Counted from the first letter of the stretch, positions 9,966-19,152 are shown. The stretch is 64,000 nucleotides of DNA from JAVJST01 sp965229715 (GCA_965229715.1 CBDDJL010000002.1:2421566-2485565), one strand, 5' to 3'. A program made the numbers and translations. The notes: generated from the letters alone by a model not told the origin.

Positions 9966-10008
9966 CCGTACACCGGCCCATACGGCCCCCTGAGACGAGC
10001 GCGAACCG

Positions 10009-11094
10009 ATGAGCCATAATTCGTTCGGACACCTGTTCCGTGTCACGACCTTCGGCGAGAGCCACGGGCCGGCGATCGGCTGCATCGTCGATGGCGTGCC
10101 GCCGGGCCTTGATCTCACCGAACACGACGTGCAGCACGATCTCGACCGCCGCAAGCCGGGCCAGTCGCGCTTCACCACACAGCGCAAGGAAAGCGATACG
10201 GTCGAAATTCTGTCTGGCACGCTCGAGGGGGTCACCACCGGCACGCCGGTCGCCATGTTGATCCGTAACGAGGACCAACGTTCAAAAGATTACGACGCCA
10301 TCAAGGATCAGTTTCGCCCGGGCCACGCCGACTTCACCTACATGGCGAAATACGGCATCCGCGACCATCGTGGCGGCGGCCGATCGTCAGCCCGTGAAAC
10401 CGCCTCCCGCGTCGCCGCCGGTGCCATAGCGCGCAAGATCGTCACCCGTATCGCCGGTGACGAGGCGGTGATCCGCGCCGCCCTAGTTCGTATCGGCGAA
10501 CACGCGGTCGATCCGGCCAACTGGGACTGGTCCGTAAAGGACGGCAACCCGTTCTGGTCGCCGGACGCCGCCATCGTGCCGGTCTGGGAGGATTATCTCG
10601 ACGGTATCCGCAAGGCCGGCTCGTCTGTCGGCGCTACCGTCGAGGTCCGCGCCGACGGCATTCCTGCCGGGCTTGGGGCGCCGGTCTACGGCAAACTCGA
10701 TGCCGATCTGGCGGCGGCAATGATGAGCATCAATGCCGTCAAGGGCGTCGAGATCGGCGCCGGCATGGCGGCGGCCGAGCTGACCGGCGAGGCGAACGCC
10801 GATGAAATCCGGAGCGACGGCAACGGCGGCGCTGCGTTTCTCTCGAACCATGCCGGCGGCATTCTCGGCGGCATCTCGAGCGGCCAGGAAATCGTCGTGC
10901 GCTTCGCGGTAAAACCGACCAGCTCGATCCTGACACCGCGCAAGAGCATCGATAAAAACGGCAACGAGATCGACGTCTCGACCAAGGGACGTCACGACCC
11001 CTGCGTCGGCATCCGCGCCGTGCCGGTCGGCGAGGCCATGATGGCCTGTGTGCTGGCCGATCATCTGCTGCGCCATCGCGCGCAGTGTGGCTAA
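10009..11094 (+). CDS. aroC: Chorismate synthase
   Basis: 361 residues. It makes chorismate from 5-enolpyruvylshikimate 3-phosphate and needs reduced FMN. Family signatures are FRVTTFGESHG near the N-terminus, GGGRSSARETASRVAAGA near residue 125 and HDPCVGIRAVPVGEAM near the C-terminus. It follows fabI and precedes a rhodanese by 22 nt, forming a likely three-gene transcript. Confidence 0.97.
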   Translation: MSHNSFGHLFRVTTFGESHGPAIGCIVDGVPPGLDLTEHDVQHDLDRRKPGQSRFTTQRKESDTVEILSGTLEGVTTGTPVAMLIRNEDQRSKDYDAIKDQFRPGHADFTYMAKYGIRDHRGGGRSSARETASRVAAGAIARKIVTRIAGDEAVIRAALVRIGEHAVDPANWDWSVKDGNPFWSPDAAIVPVWEDYLDGIRKAGSSVGATVEVRADGIPAGLGAPVYGKLDADLAAAMMSINAVKGVEIGAGMAAAELTGEANADEIRSDGNGGAAFLSNHAGGILGGISSGQEIVVRFAVKPTSSILTPRKSIDKNGNEIDVSTKGRHDPCVGIRAVPVGEAMMACVLADHLLRHRAQCG

Positions 11095-11116
11095 GAAATG
11101 AGAACAGGAGAACGTC

Positions 11117-11437
11117 ATGCCCGGCGTTGAAGAAGCCGATCCCGCGACCGTCAAGGCGATGCTCGACAACGGCGAGGCCGTACTGATCGACGTGCGCGAG
11201 GACGCGGAAGTCGCACAGTTCCGCATTCCCGGCGCACAGCACATTGCCATGTCGCGGTTCGATCCCGAGAGGATACCCGATCTCGAGGGACGCAAGCTGG
11301 TGCTGCATTGCGCCGCCGGCATGCGCTCCGACGCGATTGCCCGCGAACTCCTGAGCCGCGGACTCTACGAGGAAATCACCAACATGGTCGGCGGCATTCA
11401 GGCCTGGGCGCAGGCTGGATTTGAGGTCGAGAGCTGA
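11117..11437 (+). CDS. Rhodanese-like sulfurtransferase, single domain
   Basis: 106 residues with one rhodanese domain. LIDVREDAEVAQFRIPGA is the N-terminal signature, and the active-site loop is HCAAGMRS with the catalytic Cys. AGGAG lies 7 nt before the ATG. Such proteins carry persulfide sulfur, but the partner here is unknown. It is the third gene after fabI and aroC, with only 22 nt between. Confidence 0.88.
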   Translation: MPGVEEADPATVKAMLDNGEAVLIDVREDAEVAQFRIPGAQHIAMSRFDPERIPDLEGRKLVLHCAAGMRSDAIARELLSRGLYEEITNMVGGIQAWAQAGFEVES

Positions 11438-11616
11438 TTTGCCGATCGGCTCAAGGAATCTTCACCACGACAAGAAAGCGCAGAGAATCCCAATTATGCG
11501 CCTCTGCCCTCAAGTCGAGACAGATCGATATCCTTGGCTTGATCCAGAGCAATCGAGTTCGTGTGCGCCCGACCGACGCGTAAAGCGCGCGCGCTTACAT
11601 GCAATGCACAAAGAAA

Positions 11617-11638
11617 GACGGAGCCATACGGCTCCGTC
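11617..11638 (-). terminator. Rho-independent terminator of the outer-membrane protein gene
   Basis: A perfect 9-bp stem, GACGGAGCC with GGCTCCGTC, around a 4-nt loop. On the minus strand it is followed by a T-rich run (TTTCTTT). It lies about 23 nt beyond the stop of the minus-strand beta-barrel gene, so it most likely ends that transcript. Confidence 0.85.
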
Positions 11639-11660
11639 GTAATAAAAAAGAAAATCCGGG

Positions 11661-12293
11661 TCAGAAGCTGACGTTCAGGCCGAGTTTAACGGTGTGAACC
11701 AACACGGTGTCCTCGACTTCGTCCTCGACCGTGCCGGTGAACACGCCTGTGATGTTGTAGCCGCCGATAACATCGACAGTTTCTGTAACGCCATAAGCCA
11801 TGCCGACACCAAGCTGGACCGCCGGTGCGATCCCGCCGAATTCTTTCGTCTGCAACGTTCCGTTTCCGTCGGAATAGGATATATCCCCGTCGATACCCAC
11901 GCCGCCAACACCAGCGCTGATGTAGGGCGTCACCGGCATATCGGTCTCGATATCGGCATATCCGTTCAGCATCAGGCTATAATAATCGATGTCACCAGAG
12001 CCGTCGGTCGCCGATGAAACACTGTCGATATCCATACGGGCCAGCCCGGCCTCGACTTCGGCCCGCCAACCACCGTAATCGTATCCGACACGCACCTGAC
12101 CGCCACCGCCGAAATCGAACTCGGCTTCGCGCTGGGTTCCCGTTCCACGGTTGGTATCGAATTCCGTATCGCTTGCCTGTACGCCGATTACCGACGCACC
12201 GGCGTAGAAATTCCCATCCATCTCGTCCGCGTGAGCGGCGGCACCGAGCGTCAACCCGGCAGCAACCGTAGAAACTAAGAGAAGCTTTGACAT
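11661..12293 (-). CDS. Outer-membrane beta-barrel protein
   Basis: 210 residues from the ATG at 12293. The signal peptide is LLLVSTVAAGLTLGAAAHA. The mature part alternates short polar and hydrophobic strands with Gly- and Asp-rich turns (NFYAGASVIGVQ, QVRVGYDYGGWRAEVEAGL, PYISAGVGGVG). It ends LVHTVKLGLNVSF, the terminal Phe expected for BAM-dependent insertion. An in-frame upstream extension adds a non-signal segment and is less likely. It resembles the OmpA/Opa-like small porin domain. Function is unknown. Confidence 0.85.
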   Translation of the reverse strand: MSKLLLVSTVAAGLTLGAAAHADEMDGNFYAGASVIGVQASDTEFDTNRGTGTQREAEFDFGGGGQVRVGYDYGGWRAEVEAGLARMDIDSVSSATDGSGDIDYYSLMLNGYADIETDMPVTPYISAGVGGVGIDGDISYSDGNGTLQTKEFGGIAPAVQLGVGMAYGVTETVDVIGGYNITGVFTGTVEDEVEDTVLVHTVKLGLNVSF

Positions 12294-12758
12294 TGATTTA
12301 CCAATCGTTCCAATCAAGAGGCGTAATTTGTTGATTCTAAAGGAAGACGAGTCCATCAGGCAACCTACAAAAGATCATACCTAATTTTCGCCGAAAACTG
12401 CTCAAACCTGTCTCATCGCTACATCTGCAAGCGTCCAACTGAACATTCGGCACCAAACCGCACACACGATCGACAAAGACTGGTGCCTCAACGAGTAAAT
12501 GCAGCGAAGCAGGATAACCAAGAGCCACCCAATACACCGATTACGAACAAAAAGATAGAGCCGACAATCATGACGTTTGCATTTTACCCCGTCCCCGGGC
12601 CATTTGCTCCCGGCAAGGTGAAACGCGCTGTTGGCCCGTATCATCTACCTGCCACATCTCCGTTGTTGCCACGGCATCAGTTCATGCCTCTCTTACCAGT
12701 ATTGTCCAAATAGCCTCACGCAAGGCGCTCTCCCGGAACTGTATTTGCCGTATGCGGC
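12294..12758. other. Non-coding stretch, lower GC than its neighbours
   Basis: About 465 bp between the divergent beta-barrel gene and the PAS_5 gene. It is clearly richer in A and T than the surrounding genes. Short open frames on both strands have no recognisable protein features. It must hold the promoters of both flanking genes, but I cannot assign a convincing -35/-10 pair. I see no RNA gene. Confidence 0.5.
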
Positions 12759-13358
12759 ATGCTGTGCAATCACTTGGAGCGCCTCATTCACGGCATCGGG
12801 TGTGAATTCGGGTGCGCCTTGGGGGAATTAAACGAATTGCTCTGGAGAGAAGACGACGACTGGGCCTACAACCTGTTTCCGCTCAGCGAGCCCGAGGGAA
12901 CCTTTGGTCCGTTCTCGGGATTGGTGCGGATTTGGCGCGACAAGGCACAAGACGCCTATCTGCCTGCATGGTCGGATTTCGATCTCATGGACTTTGCCGG
13001 CTGGTGGGGAATGCTGGCCGTCTTCGACGTGATCGAAGAACAGCCGTTCGCGTTCAAGGTCCGCTTGTGGGGAACAAAGCTGGTCGAGCTTGGCGGTTTC
13101 GATCTCAGCGGCGAGGTACTGGCGCCGTCGCCCGACTTCAAGAGCCAGGACAAGAAACAGATCACGCGCACGGATGTCGAGGCTTGGCGCGAAACCATCG
13201 ACACGCGCCAGATCTGTGTGGCGAACGGCCCGGTCAACGTCCAATACGTTGGGATCGGCGAACTGCGTTATGTCTGTCTGCCGCTCGCCGATGACGGTCT
13301 GACAATTGACAAACTGCTGTATGCCGAAATCGCAACGTTCCGGAAGTCCGGGTCTTAG
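12759..13358 (+). CDS. PAS_5-type domain protein
   Basis: 199 residues. The segment from about residue 50 (LVRIWRDKAQDAYLPAWSDF, then FAGWWGMLAVFDV and FKVRLWGTKLVELGG) matches the PAS_5 family of short alphaproteobacterial proteins whose single PAS fold is not attached to an output domain. The start is uncertain: the ATG at 12759 is used here, but the conserved part begins much later and an internal TTG is possible. The stop lies inside a 16-bp palindrome. Ligand and role are unknown. Confidence 0.7.
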   Translation: MLCNHLERLIHGIGCEFGCALGELNELLWREDDDWAYNLFPLSEPEGTFGPFSGLVRIWRDKAQDAYLPAWSDFDLMDFAGWWGMLAVFDVIEEQPFAFKVRLWGTKLVELGGFDLSGEVLAPSPDFKSQDKKQITRTDVEAWRETIDTRQICVANGPVNVQYVGIGELRYVCLPLADDGLTIDKLLYAEIATFRKSGS

Positions 13359-13371
13359 GGTCCGGACCCTA
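13356..13371. repeat. 16-bp perfect palindrome at the PAS_5 stop codon
   Basis: TAGGGTCC followed at once by GGACCCTA; the first three bases are the stop codon of the PAS_5 gene. As RNA it could fold only with a tiny loop, so a protein-binding site is as likely as a terminator. No T-run follows. Confidence 0.6.
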
Positions 13372-13482
13372 GAGCCGGTCATGGTTTGACGGAATCGTAC
13401 GAGCGATTCATCGAACCATGTGAATCGGCTCGAAACTTTAAGAACCGATCAGATTCACACGTTCAGACGAAGTGCAAAGCGT

Positions 13483-13506
13483 TTCCGTCAAAACGTGATC
13501 TGATCT
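13483..13506 (-). repeat. Short dispersed repeat, copy 1
   Basis: Read on the minus strand, these 24 bases differ at one position from the plus-strand copy at 19410-19433 (core CAGATCACG, then TTTGACGGAA). A shorter relative (TCATGGTTTGACGGAAT) lies at 13379-13395. Copy 1 overlaps the tlyA stop codon, and copy 2 overlaps the stop of the small ORF after the cold-shock gene. Confidence 0.65.
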
Positions 13507-14287
13507 ACCCGTCCCGTGCCGCACCGATGAGGAACTCGACGTTACCCTCCGGCCCGGTGATCGGACTTTCGGCGACGCCGATCACTCGCCAACCGTCGAA
13601 TCCGTCGAACCATGCGCGGATGTCGTTACAGACCGCAGCGTGCAGTGCCGGATCGCGGACCACGCCCCCCTTGCCGATCCGCTCCTTGCCGACCTCGAAC
13701 TGGGGCTTGATCAGCGCGCAGGCGAAACCGCCCTTCTTCACCATCCCCAGTGACGCCGGCAACACCGTTTTCAGGCCAATGAAACTGGCGTCGCAGACCA
13801 CACCGTCGACGGCCTCCGGTATGTGCTCATCGGTCAGATAGCGGGCATTCTGGCGTTCCAGCACCACAACCCGCTCGTCGTTCCGCAATTTCCAGGCAAG
13901 CTGGCCGTGCCCGACATCGACGGCATAGACCCGGGCGGCGTCCCGGCTCAGCAACACGTCGGTGAATCCGCCCGTCGACGCGCCGACGTCGATGACCGTC
14001 CTGCCGGCCGGATCGAGGCCGAAGCGGTCGAGACCGTGCACGAGCTTGAGTCCGCCCCGCGAGACCCACGGATGCTCCTTACCCTTCAGGATCAGTTCCT
14101 CGCCGTCCTTCACGACCTCGCTCGCCTTGTCGATCCGCGCCGTGCCCTTGAAAACCAACCCCGCCATGATCAGGGCTTGCGCCTTCGAACGACTCTCGAC
14201 GAGGCCGCGATCGACCAGCGCCTGATCAGCGCGCACCTTCTTAGGCTTCTTGTTTTCCTGGAAACTGCCTGAAGACCGGCCAGGCAC
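13505..14287 (-). CDS. tlyA: TlyA family rRNA methyltransferase / hemolysin-like
   Basis: 260 residues. An N-terminal S4 RNA-binding domain (RADQALVDRGLVESRSKAQA) is followed by an FtsJ-type methyltransferase whose SAM motif is VIDVGASTGGFTDVLL. CDASFIGLKTVLP and ALIKPQFEVGKE are further family blocks. Mycobacterial TlyA 2'-O-methylates cytidines in 16S and 23S rRNA; the target here is inferred. It is the last gene of the xseB-ispA-dxs-tlyA run, 18 nt after dxs. Confidence 0.9.
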   Translation of the reverse strand: MPGRSSGSFQENKKPKKVRADQALVDRGLVESRSKAQALIMAGLVFKGTARIDKASEVVKDGEELILKGKEHPWVSRGGLKLVHGLDRFGLDPAGRTVIDVGASTGGFTDVLLSRDAARVYAVDVGHGQLAWKLRNDERVVVLERQNARYLTDEHIPEAVDGVVCDASFIGLKTVLPASLGMVKKGGFACALIKPQFEVGKERIGKGGVVRDPALHAAVCNDIRAWFDGFDGWRVIGVAESPITGPEGNVEFLIGAARDG

Positions 14288-14305
14288 GTGTCAGGCGCGG
14301 GCCAA

Positions 14306-16237
14306 TTAGGCGCGCGCCGGTGCGGCGATCTCTTCCGCCCGGCCGAGCGCGGTCAGCACCTTGGCAACGATATGTTCGGCATCGAGTCCCGCCTCGGTGA
14401 CCTGAAGGGCGGGTTTGTCCTGCTCGATAAAGCGGTCGGGCATGGTCATGGTACGAACCTTGAGTCCATTTTCCAGCAGGCCCTCGTTGCTGAGGAAAGT
14501 CAGCACATGACTCGCGAAACCGCCGATCGAGGCTTCCTCGATGGTGATCAGCACCTCGTGGGTTTCCGCCAGTTTCCGAATCATGCCTTCATCGAGTGGT
14601 TTGGCGAAGCGCGCATCGGCAACCGTCGTCGACAGTCCGCGCGACGCCAGGTCCTCGGCCGCCTTCTGGGCGTCGGCAAGGCGGTTGCCGAGGCTGAGGA
14701 TCGCGACGGCGGAGCCCTCCTCGACGATGCGGCCCTTGCCGATCGCAAGCGGCGTGCCCTTGGGTGGCAGCTCGACGCCGACGCCCTCGCCGCGCGGATA
14801 GCGGATGGCGCTCGGCCGGTCGTCGATCGCCGCGGCCGTCGCAACCATGTGCATCAGTTCCGCTTCGTCCGAGGGCGCCATGACGACGAATCCCGGCAGC
14901 GTCATCAGGTAGGCCAGATCGAACGCGCCGCAATGGGTCGAGCCGTCGGCGCCGACATAACCGGCGCGGTCGAGAACGAAGCGCACCGGCAAGCCCTGAA
15001 TGGCGATATCGTGGACGACCTGATCGTAGGCGCGCTGCAGGAACGTTGAATAGATCGCGGCGAACGGCTTGTAGCCCTCCGTCGCCATGCCGCCGGCAAA
15101 CGTCACGCCGTGCTGCTCGGCGATGCCGACGTCGAAACTGCGCTCGGGGAACGCCTCGGAAAACTTGTCGATCCCGGTGCCGCTCGGCATCGCCGCCGTG
15201 ATCGCGCAAATCTTGTCGTCGGCCTCCGCCTCGGCGATCAGCGCCTTGGCGAACACCGACGTGTAGGACGGCGCGTTGGCCTTGGGCTTGATCTGTTTGC
15301 CGGTGACCACGTCAAACTTGGAAACACCGTGGTACTTGTCGGCGGACTCCTCGGCCGGCGCATAGCCGTGGCCCTTCTGCGTCACGACATGCAACAGCAC
15401 CGGTCCCGGTTCGCCATCGTCGCGCAGGTTCTTCAGAACCGGCAGCAGGTGATCGAGGTTATGACCGTCGATCGGGCCCACGTAGAAGAAGCCGAGTTCC
15501 TCGAACATGGTGCCGCCGGTCACGATGCCGCGGGCATATTCCTCGGCGCGGGCGACGCGCTCCTCGATCTGGCGCGGGAACTTCTTGGCGATCTCGGCCG
15601 CGAAATGCCGCATCGAGCGATAGGATTTCGACGAGATGAGCCGCGACAGATAAGCGCTCAACGCCCCCACCGGCGGCGCGATGGACATGTCGTTGTCGTT
15701 CAGGATGACGATCAGTCGGGCATCCATGGCGCCGGCGTTGTTCATCGCCTCATAGGCCATGCCGGCGGTCATCGCCCCGTCGCCAATCACGGCGACGACG
15801 TTGCGTTCGATACCCTCAAGCTGGCTCGCCACCGACATGCCGAGGCCGGAGGAAATCGACGTCGAGCTGTGCGCCGCGCCGAACGGGTCGTACTCGCTCT
15901 CGCTTCGCTTGGTGAAACCGGAGAGGCCGCCGCCCTGACGCAGCGTGTGCATGCGGTCGCGCCGGCCGGTCAGGATCTTGTGCGGATAGCATTGATGACC
16001 GACATCCCAGATCAGCCGGTCGTGTGGCGTGTTGAAGACATGGTGGATGGCCACGGTCAACTCGACCACGCCAAGACTGGCGCCGAGATGGCCACCGGTA
16101 ATGCTGACCGAGCGGACGGTGTCCTCGCGCAGTTCCGTTGCCAGTTGTTTTAGCTGATCGGTCGTGAAGTCCCGCGTGTCGTACGGGTACTGCACCGTGT
16201 CGAGCAGCGGCGTGCCGGATGTGTCGTTCAAAATCAT
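14306..16237 (-). CDS. dxs: 1-deoxy-D-xylulose-5-phosphate synthase
   Basis: 643 residues from the ATG at 16237, the usual DXS length. A longer open reading upstream lacks similarity. It joins pyruvate and glyceraldehyde 3-phosphate using thiamine diphosphate, the entry step of the MEP isoprenoid pathway. The ThDP site is VIGDGAMTAGMAYEAMNN; GGHLGASLGVVELTVA and the catalytic His in DVGHQCYPHK are conserved. The transketolase-like C-terminal half has LDRAGYVGADGSTHCGAFD. ispA lies just upstream. Confidence 0.96.
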   Translation of the reverse strand: MILNDTSGTPLLDTVQYPYDTRDFTTDQLKQLATELREDTVRSVSITGGHLGASLGVVELTVAIHHVFNTPHDRLIWDVGHQCYPHKILTGRRDRMHTLRQGGGLSGFTKRSESEYDPFGAAHSSTSISSGLGMSVASQLEGIERNVVAVIGDGAMTAGMAYEAMNNAGAMDARLIVILNDNDMSIAPPVGALSAYLSRLISSKSYRSMRHFAAEIAKKFPRQIEERVARAEEYARGIVTGGTMFEELGFFYVGPIDGHNLDHLLPVLKNLRDDGEPGPVLLHVVTQKGHGYAPAEESADKYHGVSKFDVVTGKQIKPKANAPSYTSVFAKALIAEAEADDKICAITAAMPSGTGIDKFSEAFPERSFDVGIAEQHGVTFAGGMATEGYKPFAAIYSTFLQRAYDQVVHDIAIQGLPVRFVLDRAGYVGADGSTHCGAFDLAYLMTLPGFVVMAPSDEAELMHMVATAAAIDDRPSAIRYPRGEGVGVELPPKGTPLAIGKGRIVEEGSAVAILSLGNRLADAQKAAEDLASRGLSTTVADARFAKPLDEGMIRKLAETHEVLITIEEASIGGFASHVLTFLSNEGLLENGLKVRTMTMPDRFIEQDKPALQVTEAGLDAEHIVAKVLTALGRAEEIAAPARA

Positions 16238-16259
16238 TTCCCCAGTCGATACCGCGGCG

Positions 16260-17147
16260 TTACGCGCGGCGATTGACCACAAATTGTGCCAGATCAGCCA
16301 GACGTTGGCCTTTTTCCCCGAAAATTTCAAGGTGTTGCGCTGCCTGATCGGCCAACATCACGGCTTGTTTACGGGCCTGTTCGACCCCCATCAGCGACAC
16401 GAACGTCGCCTTGCCGGCGTCGGCATCCTTGCCCGTCTGCTTGCCGACCTCTTCCGGCGTACCCTCGACGTCGAGCAGATCGTCGGCGATCTGGAACGCC
16501 AGCCCGAGGTCGTGGGCATAGGCATGCAACGCCAGCCGCGCAGCCTCGCTGGCGTGCCCCATGATCGCGCCGAGACCACAGGATACATCGATCAGCATGC
16601 CCGTCTTCATGCGCTGCAACCGGGTAATTTCCGCCATGCCGAGCTCGCTGCTCGCGGCCATCAGGTCGAGCATCTGGCCGCCGACCATGCCCTTGTCGCC
16701 GGCAGCGATGGCCAGTGCAAGCACGAGCTCAGCCCGGGTGTGGCCATCCTCGTGGGTCGCCTGATCGGCGAGAACCTCGAACGCGAGGGTCAGCAGCGCG
16801 TCACCGGCGAGGATCGCCGTCGCCTCGCCAAACGCGATATGGCAGGTCGGCTGGCCGCGCCGGAGATCGTCATCGTCCATCGCCGGCAGGTCGTCATGAA
16901 CGAGCGAATAGCAATGCACCATCTCGACCGCAGCAGCCGCGCGCACGGCGCGTGCCGGATCGACATTGAACAGCCCGGCGGATTGCATGACGAGAAACGG
17001 TCGCACGCGCTTGCCGCCGCCGAGAGTGGCGTAACGCATCGCTTCGGTCACGCGGTTGTCGGGCGTGTCCTTCATCGGTAGCAGCGTGTCGAGTGTCGTC
17101 GTCACCTTTTCGGCGGTGACGGCCATGGCGCGTTGCAGATCGTCCAC
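16260..17147 (-). CDS. ispA: Polyprenyl (farnesyl/geranylgeranyl) diphosphate synthase
   Basis: 295 residues from a GTG at 17147, chosen because the family N-terminus begins there and a GGAG lies 11 nt upstream. A more upstream GTG overlapping the xseB stop is an alternative. The first Asp-rich motif is DDLPAMDDDDLRRG, and the second is QIADDLLDVEGTPEEVGK. GGKRVRP is the diphosphate-binding segment. It condenses isopentenyl diphosphate with allylic diphosphates, downstream of Dxs and encoded next to it. Confidence 0.94.
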   Translation of the reverse strand: MDDLQRAMAVTAEKVTTTLDTLLPMKDTPDNRVTEAMRYATLGGGKRVRPFLVMQSAGLFNVDPARAVRAAAAVEMVHCYSLVHDDLPAMDDDDLRRGQPTCHIAFGEATAILAGDALLTLAFEVLADQATHEDGHTRAELVLALAIAAGDKGMVGGQMLDLMAASSELGMAEITRLQRMKTGMLIDVSCGLGAIMGHASEAARLALHAYAHDLGLAFQIADDLLDVEGTPEEVGKQTGKDADAGKATFVSLMGVEQARKQAVMLADQAAQHLEIFGEKGQRLADLAQFVVNRRA

Positions 17148-17170
17148 GGTTGGTTCGGCTCCTTCGCGAC

Positions 17171-17431
17171 TCACTCGTCGATGTCGACGGGTTCGAGCGT
17201 CGCATCGCCGTCGGGTGTCATGACGATCTTCTCGACCCGCGTGCGGGCTTCCTTGAGTTTTTGCGCGCAATGGCGTTTCAGTGCCGCGCCGCGCTCGTAG
17301 GCGGCGATCGATTCGTCGAGTGCGCGGCTGCCGTCCTCGAGATCGCGCACGATATCCTCGAGCTCGTCGAGGGCATCCTCGAAGCTCATTTTCTTGATAT
17401 CGGCCGGTATTTTGTCTTCGTTTTTCGCCAC
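17171..17431 (-). CDS. xseB: Exodeoxyribonuclease VII small subunit
   Basis: 86 residues from a GTG at 17431. The core FEDALDELEDIVRDLEDGS, with SIAAYERGAALKRHCAQKL, is typical of XseB. It forms helical arms on XseA in the nuclease that degrades single-stranded DNA. xseA is not in the window. Its position ahead of ispA and dxs is conserved in many proteobacteria. Confidence 0.92.
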   Translation of the reverse strand: MAKNEDKIPADIKKMSFEDALDELEDIVRDLEDGSRALDESIAAYERGAALKRHCAQKLKEARTRVEKIVMTPDGDATLEPVDIDE

Positions 17432-17547
17432 GGTGGATTGGTCCCGATGTCGTCGTCGATCTGGGCCGCAGTTTATGCCTGCGGGATCGGGCGAACAAGC
17501 AGGCCGAACCAATGAATCCGTCATGCCCGGACTTCAATCGTCCTCGT

Positions 17548-17594
17548 CCTGAGCTTGACGAAGGGCGAGGCATCTCATGCTTCGTCAGGCTCAG
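17548..17594. repeat. Imperfect inverted repeat (common proteobacterial palindrome)
   Basis: CTGAGCTTGACGAAG, then a 16-nt spacer, then CTTCGTCAGGCTCAG. The arms differ at one base that can still form a G-U pair. This motif is widely scattered in intergenic DNA of alphaproteobacteria. It lies between the convergent-side 3' end of the HDAC-like gene and the xseB start region. Confidence 0.7.
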
Positions 17595-17623
17595 CATGAG
17601 GTCGCAGCGGGTGCGAGACCGAC

Positions 17624-18553
17624 TTACGCCACCATCAGGGCGCGAACGTGACGGTCGACGCTTTCGCCAAGGGCTTGCAGGTCGTAGCCACCTTCCAGCG
17701 ACGAGATCAACCGCCCGCCGCAAACCCTGTCAGCCACCGCGGCGATTTCTTGTGTGATCCAGCGGTAGTCCTCGGTCTTCACGTCGACCTGGGCGAGCGG
17801 GTCGCGCTCGTGCGCATCGAAACCCGCCGAGATAATGATGAATTCGGGCGCGAAGCGCTCCAGCGCCGGCAGGATCTCATCGGCCCAGGCAGCGCGAAAT
17901 TCGGCCGGACCGGCCCCCGCCGGGAGCGGCACGTTGCAGGTCGCACCCCCGGCCCCGGTTTCCTCTCGGCCACCGCTGCCGGGATAGAACGGATACTGAT
18001 GGCTGGAGCCGAAGAATACGTCCGGGTCGTCGAAAAACGTGTGCTGGGTACCGTTGCCGTGATGCACGTCGAAATCGACGATGGCGATGCGTTTCAGACC
18101 ATGTGCCGCGCGCGCCTGCTCCGCCGCCACCGCGACCGAATTGAACAGGCAGAATCCCATGGCGCGGTCGCGCTCGGCGTGGTGGCCCGGCGGCCGCACG
18201 GCGCAGAACGCATTATCGGCCTCGCCCGCCATCACGGCATCGACCGCGGCACAGGCCGCACCGGCGGCACGCAACGCCGCCTCACCCGATTGCGGGCACA
18301 TCGCGGTATCCGGGTCGAGATGCACGCGGCCCGCGTCCGGCACGTTGTCGAGCACGAGCTGCACGTAGTCGGGGTCGTGCGCGCGGCCGAGCTGTTCAGT
18401 CGTCGCCTTGGGCGCTTCGCGCCGCTCAAGCCCGTCGAAATCCGCAGACGACAAGGCCGTCATGACAGCCTTGAGCCGCGCCGGGCTTTCCGGGTGCATA
18501 TCGCCCGCGTCGTGTTCGATGCAAATGGGGTGAAAATAGAGCTGTGTCGTCAT
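17624..18553 (-). CDS. Histone-deacetylase-family hydrolase (acetylpolyamine amidohydrolase type)
   Basis: 309 residues from the ATG at 18553. Zinc-hydrolase motifs are complete: RPPGHHAERDRAMGFCLFN carries the His-His pair, DFDVHHGNGT the metal Asp and His, and SAGFDAHERDPL the second metal Asp. SLEGGYDLQAL near the end holds the usual Gly-Gly-Tyr. Bacterial members deacetylate acetylpolyamines or other small amides; there is no histone substrate here. It lies upstream of the xseB run on the same strand. Confidence 0.9.
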   Translation of the reverse strand: MTTQLYFHPICIEHDAGDMHPESPARLKAVMTALSSADFDGLERREAPKATTEQLGRAHDPDYVQLVLDNVPDAGRVHLDPDTAMCPQSGEAALRAAGAACAAVDAVMAGEADNAFCAVRPPGHHAERDRAMGFCLFNSVAVAAEQARAAHGLKRIAIVDFDVHHGNGTQHTFFDDPDVFFGSSHQYPFYPGSGGREETGAGGATCNVPLPAGAGPAEFRAAWADEILPALERFAPEFIIISAGFDAHERDPLAQVDVKTEDYRWITQEIAAVADRVCGGRLISSLEGGYDLQALGESVDRHVRALMVA

Positions 18554-18758
18554 GACCGTCTCCGTCGGCAACTTGCCATCCCGTCATTTTTCGATCCGTA
18601 TCTTGCCGAAACGGGCAGCCCGGCGCCAGCCGGTCGTTGACGAACAATGCGCATTCGGTCACTCAGGCAACGGCTGGAAGTGCGACAGCCCCCTTACCCG
18701 CGGGAGTGGAGAGTGTTCGCGGCTATAACCTGGATCGGTCCGCCACTGCCGATACGAA

Positions 18759-18788
18759 TTGACTTGCTAAGTTCTTAAACGCTTCTAT
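18759..18788 (+). promoter_or_regulatory. Putative promoter of the cold-shock gene
   Basis: TTGACT at 18759-18764, an 18-nt spacer and TTCTAT at 18783-18788. It would leave a leader of about 140 nt before the ATG at 18935, in keeping with the long leaders of cspA-type genes. The rest of the 381-bp gap from 18554 shows no gene. Confidence 0.45.
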
Positions 18789-18934
18789 GGTGCCCTCGCG
18801 TTTGAAGTCGCTGTTGTGTACCTGCGTTCCCGCCTCGGCGGTCGACCAAGTTTTCTTCTCCGACATTTTGAGCGTTATCCCGGTCCGTCGCATTTAGCAA
18901 CGGACCACAATTCATGTCGTGAAAGGAAAAAATC

Positions 18935-19144
18935 ATGACCACAGGCACCGTAAAATGGTTCAACTCCACCAAGGGTTTCGGCTTTATCGCACCCGAAGAC
19001 GGTTCAAAAGACGCCTTCGTGCACATTAGTGCTCTGGAGCGCGCCGGACTTTCAAACCTTGACGAAGGTCAGCGCGTCACTTTCGACCTGGTCTCCGGCC
19101 GGGACGGAAAGATGGCAGCTGAAAACCTCAGCGTCACTGGCTAA
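18935..19144 (+). CDS. Cold-shock protein, CspA family
   Basis: 69 residues, one cold-shock domain. RNP1 is KGFGFIAPE and RNP2 is DAFVHIS. GTVKWFNSTKGFGF is the canonical N-terminus. It binds single-stranded nucleic acid and acts as an RNA chaperone. GAAAGGAAAAAATC precedes the ATG. A strong hairpin follows 12 nt after the stop. Confidence 0.95.
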   Translation: MTTGTVKWFNSTKGFGFIAPEDGSKDAFVHISALERAGLSNLDEGQRVTFDLVSGRDGKMAAENLSVTG

Positions 19145-19152
19145 TGCGATAC

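Noticed and set aside
17624..18553. Eukaryote-like histone deacetylase acquired by transfer
   Set aside because: HDAC-family hydrolases next to xseB are usual in alphaproteobacteria and act on small acetyl-amides.
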